Assembly: GCA_902772755.1 (NCBI GenBank)
Contig: CACYCD010000098.1
Span: 1-6,695 of the forward strand
Length of the DNA: 6,695 nucleotides
Origin: an uncultured Ruminococcus sp.
GTDB lineage: Bacteria > Bacillota > Clostridia > Oscillospirales > Acutalibacteraceae
Reading direction: 5' to 3'
Of the stretch, positions 1 through 6,695 are shown piece by piece. The translations under genes and the position numbers were made by a program. Numbering within the stretch: position 1 is the stretch's first letter; every line of letters begins with the position of its first letter. A model generated the notes under the pieces. That model saw only the letters and a program-made list of their open reading frames with translations, was not told where the DNA came from and searched no databases.

Positions 1-1645
1 CCGGTGTGATTGTGGGAACAAGCGTAAATGTCTTTGTGTTGGTATTATTTACATTTACAAGGGTTTTGTCAAGTGAGATTTTCTTAACGCCCTGAACTAC
101 TTTTACCTTGCAAACAGCTTTTACTCCGCTTCCGTCAACTGCCGAGGCGGTTATATTGACATTTCCGTTTTTAATGCCGGTTACAACTCCGTTTGAATTT
201 ACTTTTGCTGTTTTGGTGTCGGAGCTTTTCCAGCGGATCTGCTTGTTATCGGCTTTTTCAGGCGTAACACTTGCTGTAAGAATTAGCTTTTGAGAGGTGC
301 AGATAACTGCCGACTTCTTGTTGAGCTTTATATTTTCAACCGAAGTGACAGACACCTTCGGCACCGACACAGTTGGTACAGTGTAGGTAGGCTTGGGCAT
401 CTGTGTTTCGTCCTCCAACGGGTAAGAGATGTAAGCTGAATACGGCACAACAGAGCTTGTGTCTTCTGTTGTGCTGTTTTGAGGAACAGAAGCTTCGGTT
501 ATTGTCTGTGTATCGGATTGTGTTTGTACGGAGGTTTCTTCATCTTCTGTATACACGCCAAGCGACTCAAAGGTAAAGCCGTTTTCCTTTGCATAATACT
601 CCGCAATCGTTCCCGAATAGCCTATGATCTTGAAATCCGACAGTTTTTTGTATTTATCGTTGTCCAGATCATAGAAATAGCCTATTGATTTCGGCTCTAT
701 ATCCTCGATGGTTTTCGAGAAGGTTGCACTTTTGAGCTTTTGACAGCCTATCACCTGATCATCATTTAGTGTGATACACCCCGAAGGAAATGTAAGAGCT
801 GTGATATATTTAAACTTTTTGAGATAATTTCCGTTTACATCTGCGTATGAATATTCCGAAAATGTTTCCGGGTCGATCTCACTGACAGGTAAATTATCGA
901 TTTTTTCAGGTATTTTGACATTACCGCCCACACCGAGGTATTTGTATAAATACACTCCGTTTTCGGAGATATCGTACATATAGTCGCCACTGGCAGTGCC
1001 TGCTTTGAATTTTCCCGAGGAATTGAAGGTAAAACTATTCTCTGTGGCATAGGTCTCAACAGCCGAGCCTGAATATCCCGAGATCTTGAAGCCCGATATT
1101 TTGGAGGTTTTGTCCTCATCCTCATCGTAATAATATCCCGTAAACATAGCACCGACTCTGCTCACCGAATTGGGAAGAGAAATTGATTTCAGGCTTTTTG
1201 AATTTATCGCATTACCTTCAAATACCTTAACGCCGTTTTTAACTTTTACAGTTGTGAGCTTGTTGCAGGCATCGATTGCAAGTGTCTGAACCAGTCTGAG
1301 CGAAGAACCGAGCGTCACCTTCTGCAGCTTTGTACAACCGTAAACCGCACCTGTGCAGATGGTGTCTATGTTTCCCTCTATGGTGAGTTCCTCCAGCTTG
1401 GTGTTATCCGAAAACGCACCTCCGTCAAGCATTTTGGCCTTGTGACCGTCCAGCACATCGGGAATGGTCACAGATTTCTCACTGCCTTTGTATTCGGTTA
1501 TGGTGGCTGAGTCGTCTATCTCTACGGTGTACTCAAATTTTCCTGAGCTTTCCGCATTAAATTTCTGTGGCAATATACTAAAAACCTGTAGTGTCAAGGT
1601 GAGTAAAATCATCAACGAAATTGCCCTTGTACGTATTTTCATCAT
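1..1645 (-). CDS. Secreted BspA-like leucine-rich-repeat protein with bacterial Ig-like (Big_2) domain, partial (3' end outside window)
   Basis: The frame stays open for 548 codons from an ATG-ATG pair to the window edge. Residues 1–31 look like a signal peptide: basic start (KIRTR), hydrophobic stretch 8–26, likely cleavage after FNA. Residues about 33–208 and 215–361 are two BspA-type repeat blocks with typical phrases such as VTIPDVLDG, GGAFSDNTKLEEL and VKIPEKIDNLPV. Each ends in a cap of the form GYSGxxxExYAxENxFTF (190–207, 342–359). A Thr/Ser/Gln-rich linker (about 362–435) follows, then one Big_2 domain (about 436–517; WKSSDTKTAKV, GVVTGIKNGNVNI) and the start of a second at 520. Cys449 and Cys512 could pair. 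BspA-like repeats are known from surface proteins that bind host or matrix ligands; the ligand here cannot be told. The missing C-terminus could hold more Ig-like domains, an anchor or a dockerin. It begins 13 nt after smc, so is probably co-transcribed. Either Met could be the start (1645 or 1642). Confidence 0.88.
   Translation of the reverse strand, partial: MMKIRTRAISLMILLTLTLQVFSILPQKFNAESSGKFEYTVEIDDSATITEYKGSEKSVTIPDVLDGHKAKMLDGGAFSDNTKLEELTIEGNIDTICTGAVYGCTKLQKVTLGSSLRLVQTLAIDACNKLTTVKVKNGVKVFEGNAINSKSLKSISLPNSVSRVGAMFTGYYYDEDEDKTSKISGFKISGYSGSAVETYATENSFTFNSSGKFKAGTASGDYMYDISENGVYLYKYLGVGGNVKIPEKIDNLPVSEIDPETFSEYSYADVNGNYLKKFKYITALTFPSGCITLNDDQVIGCQKLKSATFSKTIEDIEPKSIGYFYDLDNDKYKKLSDFKIIGYSGTIAEYYAKENGFTFESLGVYTEDEETSVQTQSDTQTITEASVPQNSTTEDTSSVVPYSAYISYPLEDETQMPKPTYTVPTVSVPKVSVTSVENIKLNKKSAVICTSQKLILTASVTPEKADNKQIRWKSSDTKTAKVNSNGVVTGIKNGNVNITASAVDGSGVKAVCKVKVVQGVKKISLDKTLVNVNNTNTKTFTLVPTITP
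569..682 (-). repeat. Second copy of internal 38-residue protein repeat (LRR-block cap)
   Basis: This encodes residues 322–359 of the BspA-like protein. Aligned by eye without gaps to residues 170–207, 24 of 38 positions are identical. Both copies hold a DxDxDK motif (D326, D328, D330, K331 here), then FKI, then the GYSG cap and the ExYAxENxFTF end. The DNA has diverged, so this is an old duplication or a family-wide cap rather than a recent copy. Confidence 0.8.
1025..1138 (-). repeat. First copy of internal 38-residue protein repeat (LRR-block cap)
   Basis: This encodes residues 170–207 of the BspA-like protein and closes the first leucine-rich-repeat block. It matches residues 322–359, offset by 152 residues. 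The acidic motif is D174, D176, D178 followed by K179. The 152-residue offset suggests that a whole LRR block was duplicated. Confidence 0.8.
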
Positions 1646-1650
1646 AGATA

Positions 1651-1656
1651 CCTCCC
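1651..1656 (-). promoter_or_regulatory. Shine-Dalgarno site of the BspA-like gene
   Basis: GGGAGG lies in the 13-nt gap after the smc stop codon. It is 5 nt from the first ATG (1645) and 8 nt from the second (1642). Both spacings are workable, so the site supports this start region without deciding between the two. It gives the surface-protein gene its own strong ribosome entry. Confidence 0.8.
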
Positions 1657-1658
1657 GA

Positions 1659-4600
1659 TCAATTTGCTTTCATACCCAATTTTTCGGCAACCTCGGAGGC
1701 TCTCAGTTCAAGGAGCTTGGAGATTCCCTCATCCTGCATTGTAACACCGTACAGCACATCGGCTTCTTCCATTGTGCCACGTCGGTGAGTAATGGTGATA
1801 AACTGTGTTTTTTCTGTCATACACCTCATATAGCTTGCATATCTGTCTACATTCACATCATCAAGTGCCGCCTCTATCTCATCCATAACACAGAACGGTG
1901 CAGGACGTACCTTCATAATTGAAAAGTAGAGTGCTATAGCCACAAGTGCCTTCTCTCCGCCTGAGAGGGACTCTATGTGAGCTACGATTTTTCCGGGTGG
2001 GTGAGCTATGATGTCTATTCCGCTGTTGAGGATATCCTCGGGGTCCGAAAGCTCCAGCGATGCCGTACCGCCGCCGAACAGCTCCTTAAAGGTAGCTGAA
2101 AAATGCTTGTTGATCTCAACAAAGCTCTCGGCAAATGCCTCTTTCATCTGTTTGGTGAGGTCGGTTATCAGCTTTTCGATCTCGGATTTTGATTTTTCAA
2201 CATCATTTACCTGCGTACTTAGGAATTTATATCTTTCGGATACTTCCTTATACTCCTCAATGGCAGAAACGTTGACACTGCCAAGCTTTTTGATAGACGA
2301 CTTGATCTCGTTCAGCCGTGTGCGGGCTTTAGTCACGTTTTCAATCGGGACGGATATCTCCTCTGCCTGCCTTTTGGAAAGCTCATATTCTTCCCAAAGC
2401 TTTGAAATGATATCATCATACTGCTTTTGCAGATTTGCCTTGCGTTCTTCAAGTCTTGCAAGCTCTCTGCCCGACAGCTCACGGTCGGAGTTCAGTTCTT
2501 TTTCACGTTTTCTGAGGTCTACCGATCTCTTCTCCAATTGTTCACGCTTTTCATTAAGCTTTTCTATCCCCTGCTTTGACTGCTCTATGCTGTTTTTATA
2601 ACGCTGTACGATATTTTGATAACCGTTGATTTTTTGGCTGATAAGAGATATATTTTCTTCTACGTCCTTTATGCGTGTGTTAAGGTGTTTTTTCTGCTCG
2701 GCTTGTGAGATATTATTGCTTTCTGCCGTAGCTATTTCTCTTTCAAGTGCTTCACAGTCCTTTTTCACGGTAACGATTTTAAGCCTGATCGCCTGCAGCT
2801 TATCCGACAATTCCTCACGTTGCTGTGAAAGACTCAGCCTGTCGCCTGTGACCTCGGAAACAGATTTTTCTAATTTAGAAATTTCCGCTTCAAATCCGTT
2901 AAGCTCCGCTTCTGCGGCAGATCTTTCGCTCTCAAGCTCTTTTATACGGCTGTTGTTATCCTTGATCTCAGAGGTTATCTCACCTATTGAAGAATTTAGG
3001 GAGTCACACTCGTTTTGACAGGCTCTGTACTCAGTTCTCAGGCGGATAAGCTCCTGCTGCTGCAGTGACAGCTCTGCCCTTGCGGAAATTATCTTTGCTT
3101 CAAGCGTGCTGTGATCTGTACTGAGCTGTTCATATTCAGCCATAATCTGAGCCGAACGCTCAGACAGCTCCGCTGATTTTTTTCTGTAATTCTCAATTTC
3201 GGCTGCTCTTGACAGCAGACCCGTCTTTTTATTGAGAGAACCGCCCGTAAGCGAACCGCCTGCATTTATCACCTGACCGTCAAGTGTTACCACCTTAAAG
3301 CGGTAGGAGTACTGCCTTGCAATTGCGGTTGCCGAATCAAGATCTTCAGCTATAACGATCTTGCCAAGCAAGTTATCAAGGATACTGCGATATTCCTCCT
3401 TACAGCTGCACAGCAGAGAAGCTATGCCCCTGAAGCCCGAACAGCTTTCCAGTCCGTTTTCGTTGAGATAACGTGGTTTTATTGTGCCGATCGGCAAAAA
3501 TGTCGCACGTCCTGCTTTGGATTCCTTCAACGCACGGATAGCGTTTTTTGCGTCCTCCTCAGTCGAAGTTACAATATTCTGCATAGCACCGCCGAGTGCG
3601 GTTTCTATTGCAACCGAATACTCCTGCGGAACGCTGATTATCCTCGATACGGGACCGTGTATACCGCTCAGTCTGCCCTGCTTTGACATCTTAACCACAG
3701 CTTTTACACTTTGTGAAAAGCCCTCCAGGTTACGCTCCAAATCTTCCAGAATATTGGCACGTCGCATTTTTTCCTGTGCATCAAGTTTCAGCTTGTCAGC
3801 CTCTGACTTTTTTTCTTCACTTTTTGTGCGGATATCCTTTAGCTTTAGCTCCTGAGCTTTCAGTTTTTTCTCAAGCTCCGCTGCTTGGTTTGCACAGGTC
3901 TTTCCATCGGCTTCATACTCGGAGAGCATAGCCCTTGTTTCGGCAAGCTGAGAAAATTTTTCTTTTTTTGAATTATCAAGAGTTGAATTTCTCTCCTTCA
4001 AATCTGAGATAGAGGAATCCGAGGTGAGCAGCTTGACCCTTGCATCTGCCGAAGCAGATGACAGCTCCGTCAGACGGGTATTATATTCCTGGAGCTTGTC
4101 TCCGCTTTTTGAAGCGTCTGCATTTATCAGGCTGAGGTCGTTGGATATTTCGTCATATTCGTCCTGATTTTTTTGAGCCTCGGCTCGCAGGGCTTTCAGC
4201 CTGACCTTCTTCTGAGCTATCTCATTTTTTACTTCCTGATAAGAATTATCAAGCTGTTCTATCTCACCATTCAGCCGTTCTATTGTTTCATTATTATGCT
4301 CAATATCATTTTGTGCAACCGATATCAATGCGTTGTTGTCTGCGACCTCTGTTTCGCATTGAGATATCATTTTTCTCAAATCTTCGATTTTTGTCGATAT
4401 TTCGCCGTTTTCAAAATAAATTCTTTCTGTTTCACCGCTTATCCTGTCCAGCTCACGCTCCGTATTATCGTACTGCGAACGCTGGATATCGATTTTATCC
4501 TCGTGTTCCTTTATCACAGAAGCGGATCTGTTTAGGGTGTCGAGCCAAAGAGCAATTTCAAGACCCTTCTTTTCCTCGGACAAGACCAAAAATTTTTCTG

Positions 4601-5234
4601 CTTTTTCGGATTGGATCCTGAGTGGCTCTACCCTGTCTTCAAGCTCACCCACAATATCACGCAGGCGGACAAGATTTTCTTCGGTGTTTTTTAGCTTTCT
4701 TTCTGCTTCGGTTTTTCGGTATCTGTATCTCGAAATTCCGGAGGCTTCTTCAAAGATCTCTCGTCTTTCTTCGCTTTTTGAGGATACTATACTGTCGATC
4801 TTGCCCTGACCTATCATTGAATAGCCGTCTCTGCCAAGACCGGTATCCATAAAAAGCTCATGGATATCACGCAGTCTGACGGTTGCCTTGTTTATAAGAT
4901 ACTCGCTTTCACCGCTTCTGTAATACCTTCTGGTGATGGCAACATCATCGCCGTCAAATTGCAGTACACGGTCGGAATTATCAAAAGAGAGAGTCACCTC
5001 GGCATAGCCTGTTTTCTTGCGTTTGTCCGTTCCGTTGAAAACAACATCCTCCATTTTTGAGCAACGCAGGGTTTTGGCGGACTGCTCACCAAGCACCCAG
5101 CGAATGGCATCGCTGATATTGCTTTTGCCCGAGCCGTTGGGACCGACAATGGAGGTTATCCCCCTGTCAAAGGTCAGCTTTACACGGTCGGGAAAGGTTT
5201 TAAAGCCATGAAGTTCTAAAGATTTTAGCAGCAT
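1659..5234 (-). CDS. smc: Chromosome segregation protein SMC (condensin ATPase)
   Basis: Complete at 1191 residues, the usual length for bacterial SMC. The protein dimerises at its hinge and, with ScpA and ScpB, forms the ring that compacts and separates chromosomes at the cost of ATP. Visible parts, in order: N-terminal head with Walker A GPNGSGKS (31–38, Lys37) and the conserved GEQSAKTLR stretch; a long Glu/Lys/Leu-rich coiled coil (about 170–515); hinge (about 522–665, ending in the glycine-rich GGSLTGG at 659–665); returning coiled coil (about 670–1020); C-terminal head with ABC signature LSGGEK (1090–1095), Walker B FCVMDE (Asp1118, Glu1119), D-loop ALDD (1123–1126) and the His1150 switch in ITH. 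All ATPase residues are present, so it should be active. The ATG at 5234 gives the canonical MLLKSLELHGFKTF start and has a good ribosome site. The gene starts 3 nt after the radical SAM stop, which implies translational coupling. It ends in TGA. Confidence 0.98.
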   Translation of the reverse strand: MLLKSLELHGFKTFPDRVKLTFDRGITSIVGPNGSGKSNISDAIRWVLGEQSAKTLRCSKMEDVVFNGTDKRKKTGYAEVTLSFDNSDRVLQFDGDDVAITRRYYRSGESEYLINKATVRLRDIHELFMDTGLGRDGYSMIGQGKIDSIVSSKSEERREIFEEASGISRYRYRKTEAERKLKNTEENLVRLRDIVGELEDRVEPLRIQSEKAEKFLVLSEEKKGLEIALWLDTLNRSASVIKEHEDKIDIQRSQYDNTERELDRISGETERIYFENGEISTKIEDLRKMISQCETEVADNNALISVAQNDIEHNNETIERLNGEIEQLDNSYQEVKNEIAQKKVRLKALRAEAQKNQDEYDEISNDLSLINADASKSGDKLQEYNTRLTELSSASADARVKLLTSDSSISDLKERNSTLDNSKKEKFSQLAETRAMLSEYEADGKTCANQAAELEKKLKAQELKLKDIRTKSEEKKSEADKLKLDAQEKMRRANILEDLERNLEGFSQSVKAVVKMSKQGRLSGIHGPVSRIISVPQEYSVAIETALGGAMQNIVTSTEEDAKNAIRALKESKAGRATFLPIGTIKPRYLNENGLESCSGFRGIASLLCSCKEEYRSILDNLLGKIVIAEDLDSATAIARQYSYRFKVVTLDGQVINAGGSLTGGSLNKKTGLLSRAAEIENYRKKSAELSERSAQIMAEYEQLSTDHSTLEAKIISARAELSLQQQELIRLRTEYRACQNECDSLNSSIGEITSEIKDNNSRIKELESERSAAEAELNGFEAEISKLEKSVSEVTGDRLSLSQQREELSDKLQAIRLKIVTVKKDCEALEREIATAESNNISQAEQKKHLNTRIKDVEENISLISQKINGYQNIVQRYKNSIEQSKQGIEKLNEKREQLEKRSVDLRKREKELNSDRELSGRELARLEERKANLQKQYDDIISKLWEEYELSKRQAEEISVPIENVTKARTRLNEIKSSIKKLGSVNVSAIEEYKEVSERYKFLSTQVNDVEKSKSEIEKLITDLTKQMKEAFAESFVEINKHFSATFKELFGGGTASLELSDPEDILNSGIDIIAHPPGKIVAHIESLSGGEKALVAIALYFSIMKVRPAPFCVMDEIEAALDDVNVDRYASYMRCMTEKTQFITITHRRGTMEEADVLYGVTMQDEGISKLLELRASEVAEKLGMKAN

Positions 5235-5237
5235 AGA

Positions 5238-6230
5238 CTACCTCTTGAAATGTATCATAAAGTCAAAATTGCCCATACCTTCACAGGGAATGAGCTTTAC
5301 GGAATAACCCAAATTTTTTAAAGCATTTACATTCGATTTTTTTTGACCGACAGCCTTTGATATAGACCTTGGACTGACGGATATTTGGTAATCACCCTTG
5401 GGGAGCTTAGTTAATTCTTGTGTAATGCTTTCAAGAAAAATTTTGCTTTCGCATATTTCTCTGAATGCAGGATGATAATATCCTGCGGTTCGGTTTACAA
5501 GTATATCATCGCTTTGATGCAAACCAAGGCGAATGACATTTATGTTTTTTTGAGTGAAAAACTTTAGGAGCTTTGCACAGACCTCAACAGTGGTTGTGCT
5601 GTCATACGGAACGTATTTTCCGCTGTTATAGAGTGTGTTCAGCTTTGTATCCTTCAGGGTTATCGTGGGATAGATCCTCACCGTGTCGGGACAAAGCTCC
5701 GCCAGACGCTCGGCAGTGTAAAAATCTTTTTCGGGAGTACTGCCATACATACCCGTCATCATTTGCAGACCGAGAGATATGTTGAAATCCTTTATCAATT
5801 TTGACGCTTCTTCTACAGAGGCTGCGGTGTGACCTCTCTCATTCAGCATCAGCACATCATCACACATAGACTGAGCCCCCAGCTCAATAGAGGTCACCTT
5901 ATAGCTTTTGAGCAGTGTCAATATCTCACTGTCTATCGCATCGGGACGTGTAGAACAGCGTATACCTTGGAATCTGTCGACATACCTGTAAGCGGCATCA
6001 AGCAGTTCTTTCATATAGCTTCTGTCAACGGCGGTAAAGCTCCCTCCGAAAAAAGCGATCTCTGCATTTGAGCAATCAACTCCGCTGTTGATCGCAGTTT
6101 TGATTGCCCTGTCAACATCTTCGGCAGAGGGCTGAGCACGTCTGCCTGTAATATTTACCTGATTGCAGAATACACATTGGTGCGGACAGCCGTTATGCGG
6201 TACAAAAATTGAAATATTTGCGTGTTTAAT
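5238..6230 (-). CDS. Elp3-like radical SAM protein without acetyltransferase domain; apparent ATT start
   Basis: Read from the ATT at 6230 this is 330 residues. The start IKHANISIFVPHNGC matches the usual MKHxNIxIFVPHxGC opening of this family, followed by the radical SAM cluster CPHQCVFC (Cys15, Cys19, Cys22), which binds a 4Fe-4S cluster and S-adenosylmethionine. Further motifs: FFGGSFT (60–66), STRPD (93–97), ELGAQS (116–121), RGHT (132–135), MMTGMYGST and VRIYPT. These resemble the radical SAM half of Elp3 (tRNA U34 modification; COG1243 type), but the acetyltransferase half is absent. The C-terminal part is probably the Radical_SAM_C domain. The substrate is unknown. A downstream ATG at 6014 (residue 73) would delete the cysteine cluster and is not credible. 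The frame is blocked upstream by TGA at 6239–6237, and no ATG, GTG or TTG lies between it and the cysteines. The gene overlaps the end of rnc by 5 nt and ends 3 nt before smc. Family call fairly sure; start codon uncertain. Confidence 0.88.
   Translation of the reverse strand: MKHANISIFVPHNGCPHQCVFCNQVNITGRRAQPSAEDVDRAIKTAINSGVDCSNAEIAFFGGSFTAVDRSYMKELLDAAYRYVDRFQGIRCSTRPDAIDSEILTLLKSYKVTSIELGAQSMCDDVLMLNERGHTAASVEEASKLIKDFNISLGLQMMTGMYGSTPEKDFYTAERLAELCPDTVRIYPTITLKDTKLNTLYNSGKYVPYDSTTTVEVCAKLLKFFTQKNINVIRLGLHQSDDILVNRTAGYYHPAFREICESKIFLESITQELTKLPKGDYQISVSPRSISKAVGQKKSNVNALKNLGYSVKLIPCEGMGNFDFMIHFKR
5241..5246 (-). promoter_or_regulatory. Shine-Dalgarno site of smc, inside the end of the radical SAM gene
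   Basis: AAGAGG sits 6 nt before the smc ATG. The same bases encode the last two residues (Lys-Arg) of the upstream radical SAM protein, so ribosomes finishing that gene pass over the smc start. It supports 5234 as the smc start. Confidence 0.75.
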
Positions 6231-6695
6231 ATCCCATCAACTCCAAGGCTTCTCTGGCAGCCTGCTGTTCGGCTTCTTTTTTACTTTTTCCGCCGCCCCT
6301 GCCGATAACGTTGCTGTTCAGATGAACTTCAAAAACAAAGCGTTTGTCGTGGTCGGGGCCCGACTCCCCCACCATAATATAGTCTATCTTTTCTCCCGGG
6401 TTTTTTTGGATAATTTCCTGAAGCTTTGTTTTGTAATCCTTAAAGGCTTTTCCTGCGCTGTGGTTGGTTATTTCGGGAACAATAAACGAAAGCACAAAGT
6501 CCTTTGCAGGCTCCATACCGCCGTCAATATAGATAGCGGCAATCAGCGCTTCAAAGGCGTCCGATACAATTGACGGACGATTGGCGCCGCCGTTATGGCG
6601 CTCACCCTTGCTGAGAATCAGATATTTGCCCAGGTTGATGGTTTTGGCAAACTCAAACAGCGACTTTTCGCAAACAAGAGAAGCGCGCAGCTTCG
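6226..6695 (-). CDS. rnc: Ribonuclease III, partial (5' end outside window)
   Basis: The last 155 residues are visible, to TAA at 6228–6226. RNase III cuts double-stranded RNA, chiefly in ribosomal RNA maturation and mRNA turnover, as a magnesium-dependent homodimer in the cytoplasm. The end of the catalytic domain shows LGKYLILSKGE, then NGGANRPSIVSDAFEALI. The Asp and Glu of SDAFE match the E. coli catalytic residues Asp114 and Glu117. AAIYIDGG follows. The double-stranded-RNA-binding domain covers about the last 70 residues, from DYKTKLQE to the typical end GKSKKEAEQQAAREAL. The N-terminal catalytic signature (NERLEFLGD type) must lie beyond the right edge. A shorter reading from the Met codon at 6516 is only an internal methionine. 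The gene is followed with a 5-nt overlap by the radical SAM gene, so the two are likely coupled. Confidence 0.96.
   Translation of the reverse strand, partial: KLRASLVCEKSLFEFAKTINLGKYLILSKGERHNGGANRPSIVSDAFEALIAAIYIDGGMEPAKDFVLSFIVPEITNHSAGKAFKDYKTKLQEIIQKNPGEKIDYIMVGESGPDHDKRFVFEVHLNSNVIGRGGGKSKKEAEQQAAREALELMGY
6241..6244 (-). promoter_or_regulatory. Possible weak Shine-Dalgarno site for the radical SAM gene
   Basis: GGAG, within the last codons of rnc, lies 10 nt before the proposed ATT start at 6230. The spacing is somewhat long but usable. It would permit initiation or re-initiation by ribosomes ending at the rnc stop codon. Being inside coding sequence, it could also be chance. Confidence 0.4.

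Noticed and set aside
835..1152. 105-residue minus-strand ORF inside the BspA-like gene
   Set aside because: It is in another frame of a continuous, domain-supported coding region and its Arg-rich sequence has no family features.
1571..1597. TTGACA followed by a TATATT-like sequence as a possible promoter
   Set aside because: It lies inside the signal-peptide codons of the BspA-like gene, downstream of its start. The spacing to TATATT is only 14 nt and the alternative -10 is poor.
1464..1922. 152-residue plus-strand ORF spanning the junction of smc and the BspA-like gene
   Set aside because: It runs antisense across two well-supported genes and shows no recognisable motif; it is a shadow frame.
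2008..2601. 197-residue serine-rich plus-strand ORF opposite smc
   Set aside because: Its Ser/Leu/Phe-rich content is what the reverse strand of a Glu/Lys/Leu coiled coil gives. It has no recognisable domain and lies fully inside a confident smc gene.
3807..3813. A AAA AAG slippery heptamer in frame within smc
   Set aside because: A -1 shift would hit TGA after three codons, leaving an SMC cut before its hinge. I see no stimulatory stem or Shine-Dalgarno element, and Lys-rich coiled coils give such runs by chance.
5238..6014. Radical SAM gene starting at the ATG at 6014 (258 residues)
   Set aside because: It would remove the CPHQCVFC cluster and the GGSFT motif, both present in the same open frame just upstream. 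The true start must lie further upstream, near 6230.

Overview
This window is one continuous minus-strand gene run from a Firmicute. The most likely source is a gut Clostridia of the Ruminococcus/Oscillospiraceae type. Three things point there: the gene order rnc – radical SAM – smc, strong GGAGG-type Shine-Dalgarno sites, and a secreted BspA-like leucine-rich-repeat protein with a bacterial Ig-like (Big_2) domain, a protein style abundant in that group. The lineage is inferred from gene content and protein style, not from a search. The standard code with TGA as stop fits all reading frames.

Layout, in transcription order (right to left). (1) 6695–6226: the 3' part of rnc, ribonuclease III, with its 5' end outside the window. 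(2) 6230–5238: a 330-residue Elp3-like radical SAM protein with no acetyltransferase domain. (3) 5234–1659: a complete smc gene of 1191 residues, with head, coiled coil, hinge, coiled coil and head. (4) 1645–1: the first 548 residues of a secreted BspA-like surface protein, whose 3' end lies outside the window. Junctions are very tight: a 5-nt overlap, a 3-nt gap and a 13-nt gap. No terminator or convincing promoter lies between the genes, so all four are probably co-transcribed. There is no gene-free stretch over 300 bases and the plus strand carries no credible gene. I see no RNA gene, mobile element or CRISPR array.

How the genes relate: RNase III processes double-stranded RNA, and SMC is the ATPase of the chromosome-organising condensin (with ScpA and ScpB, which are not in this window). 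The radical SAM protein probably belongs to an Elp3-related family whose role in this short form is unclear. The surface protein has no obvious functional link to the other three and sits where many Firmicutes have ftsY.

The most notable point is the start of the radical SAM gene. Its conserved N-terminus, including the cysteine cluster, is intact, but no ATG, GTG or TTG is available between an in-frame TGA and that cluster. The codon at the expected start is ATT, overlapping the rnc stop codon. This is either a rare AUU start coupled to rnc translation or a one-base sequence error or mutation. Otherwise the window is conventional, and I do not see a new defence or mobile system in it.
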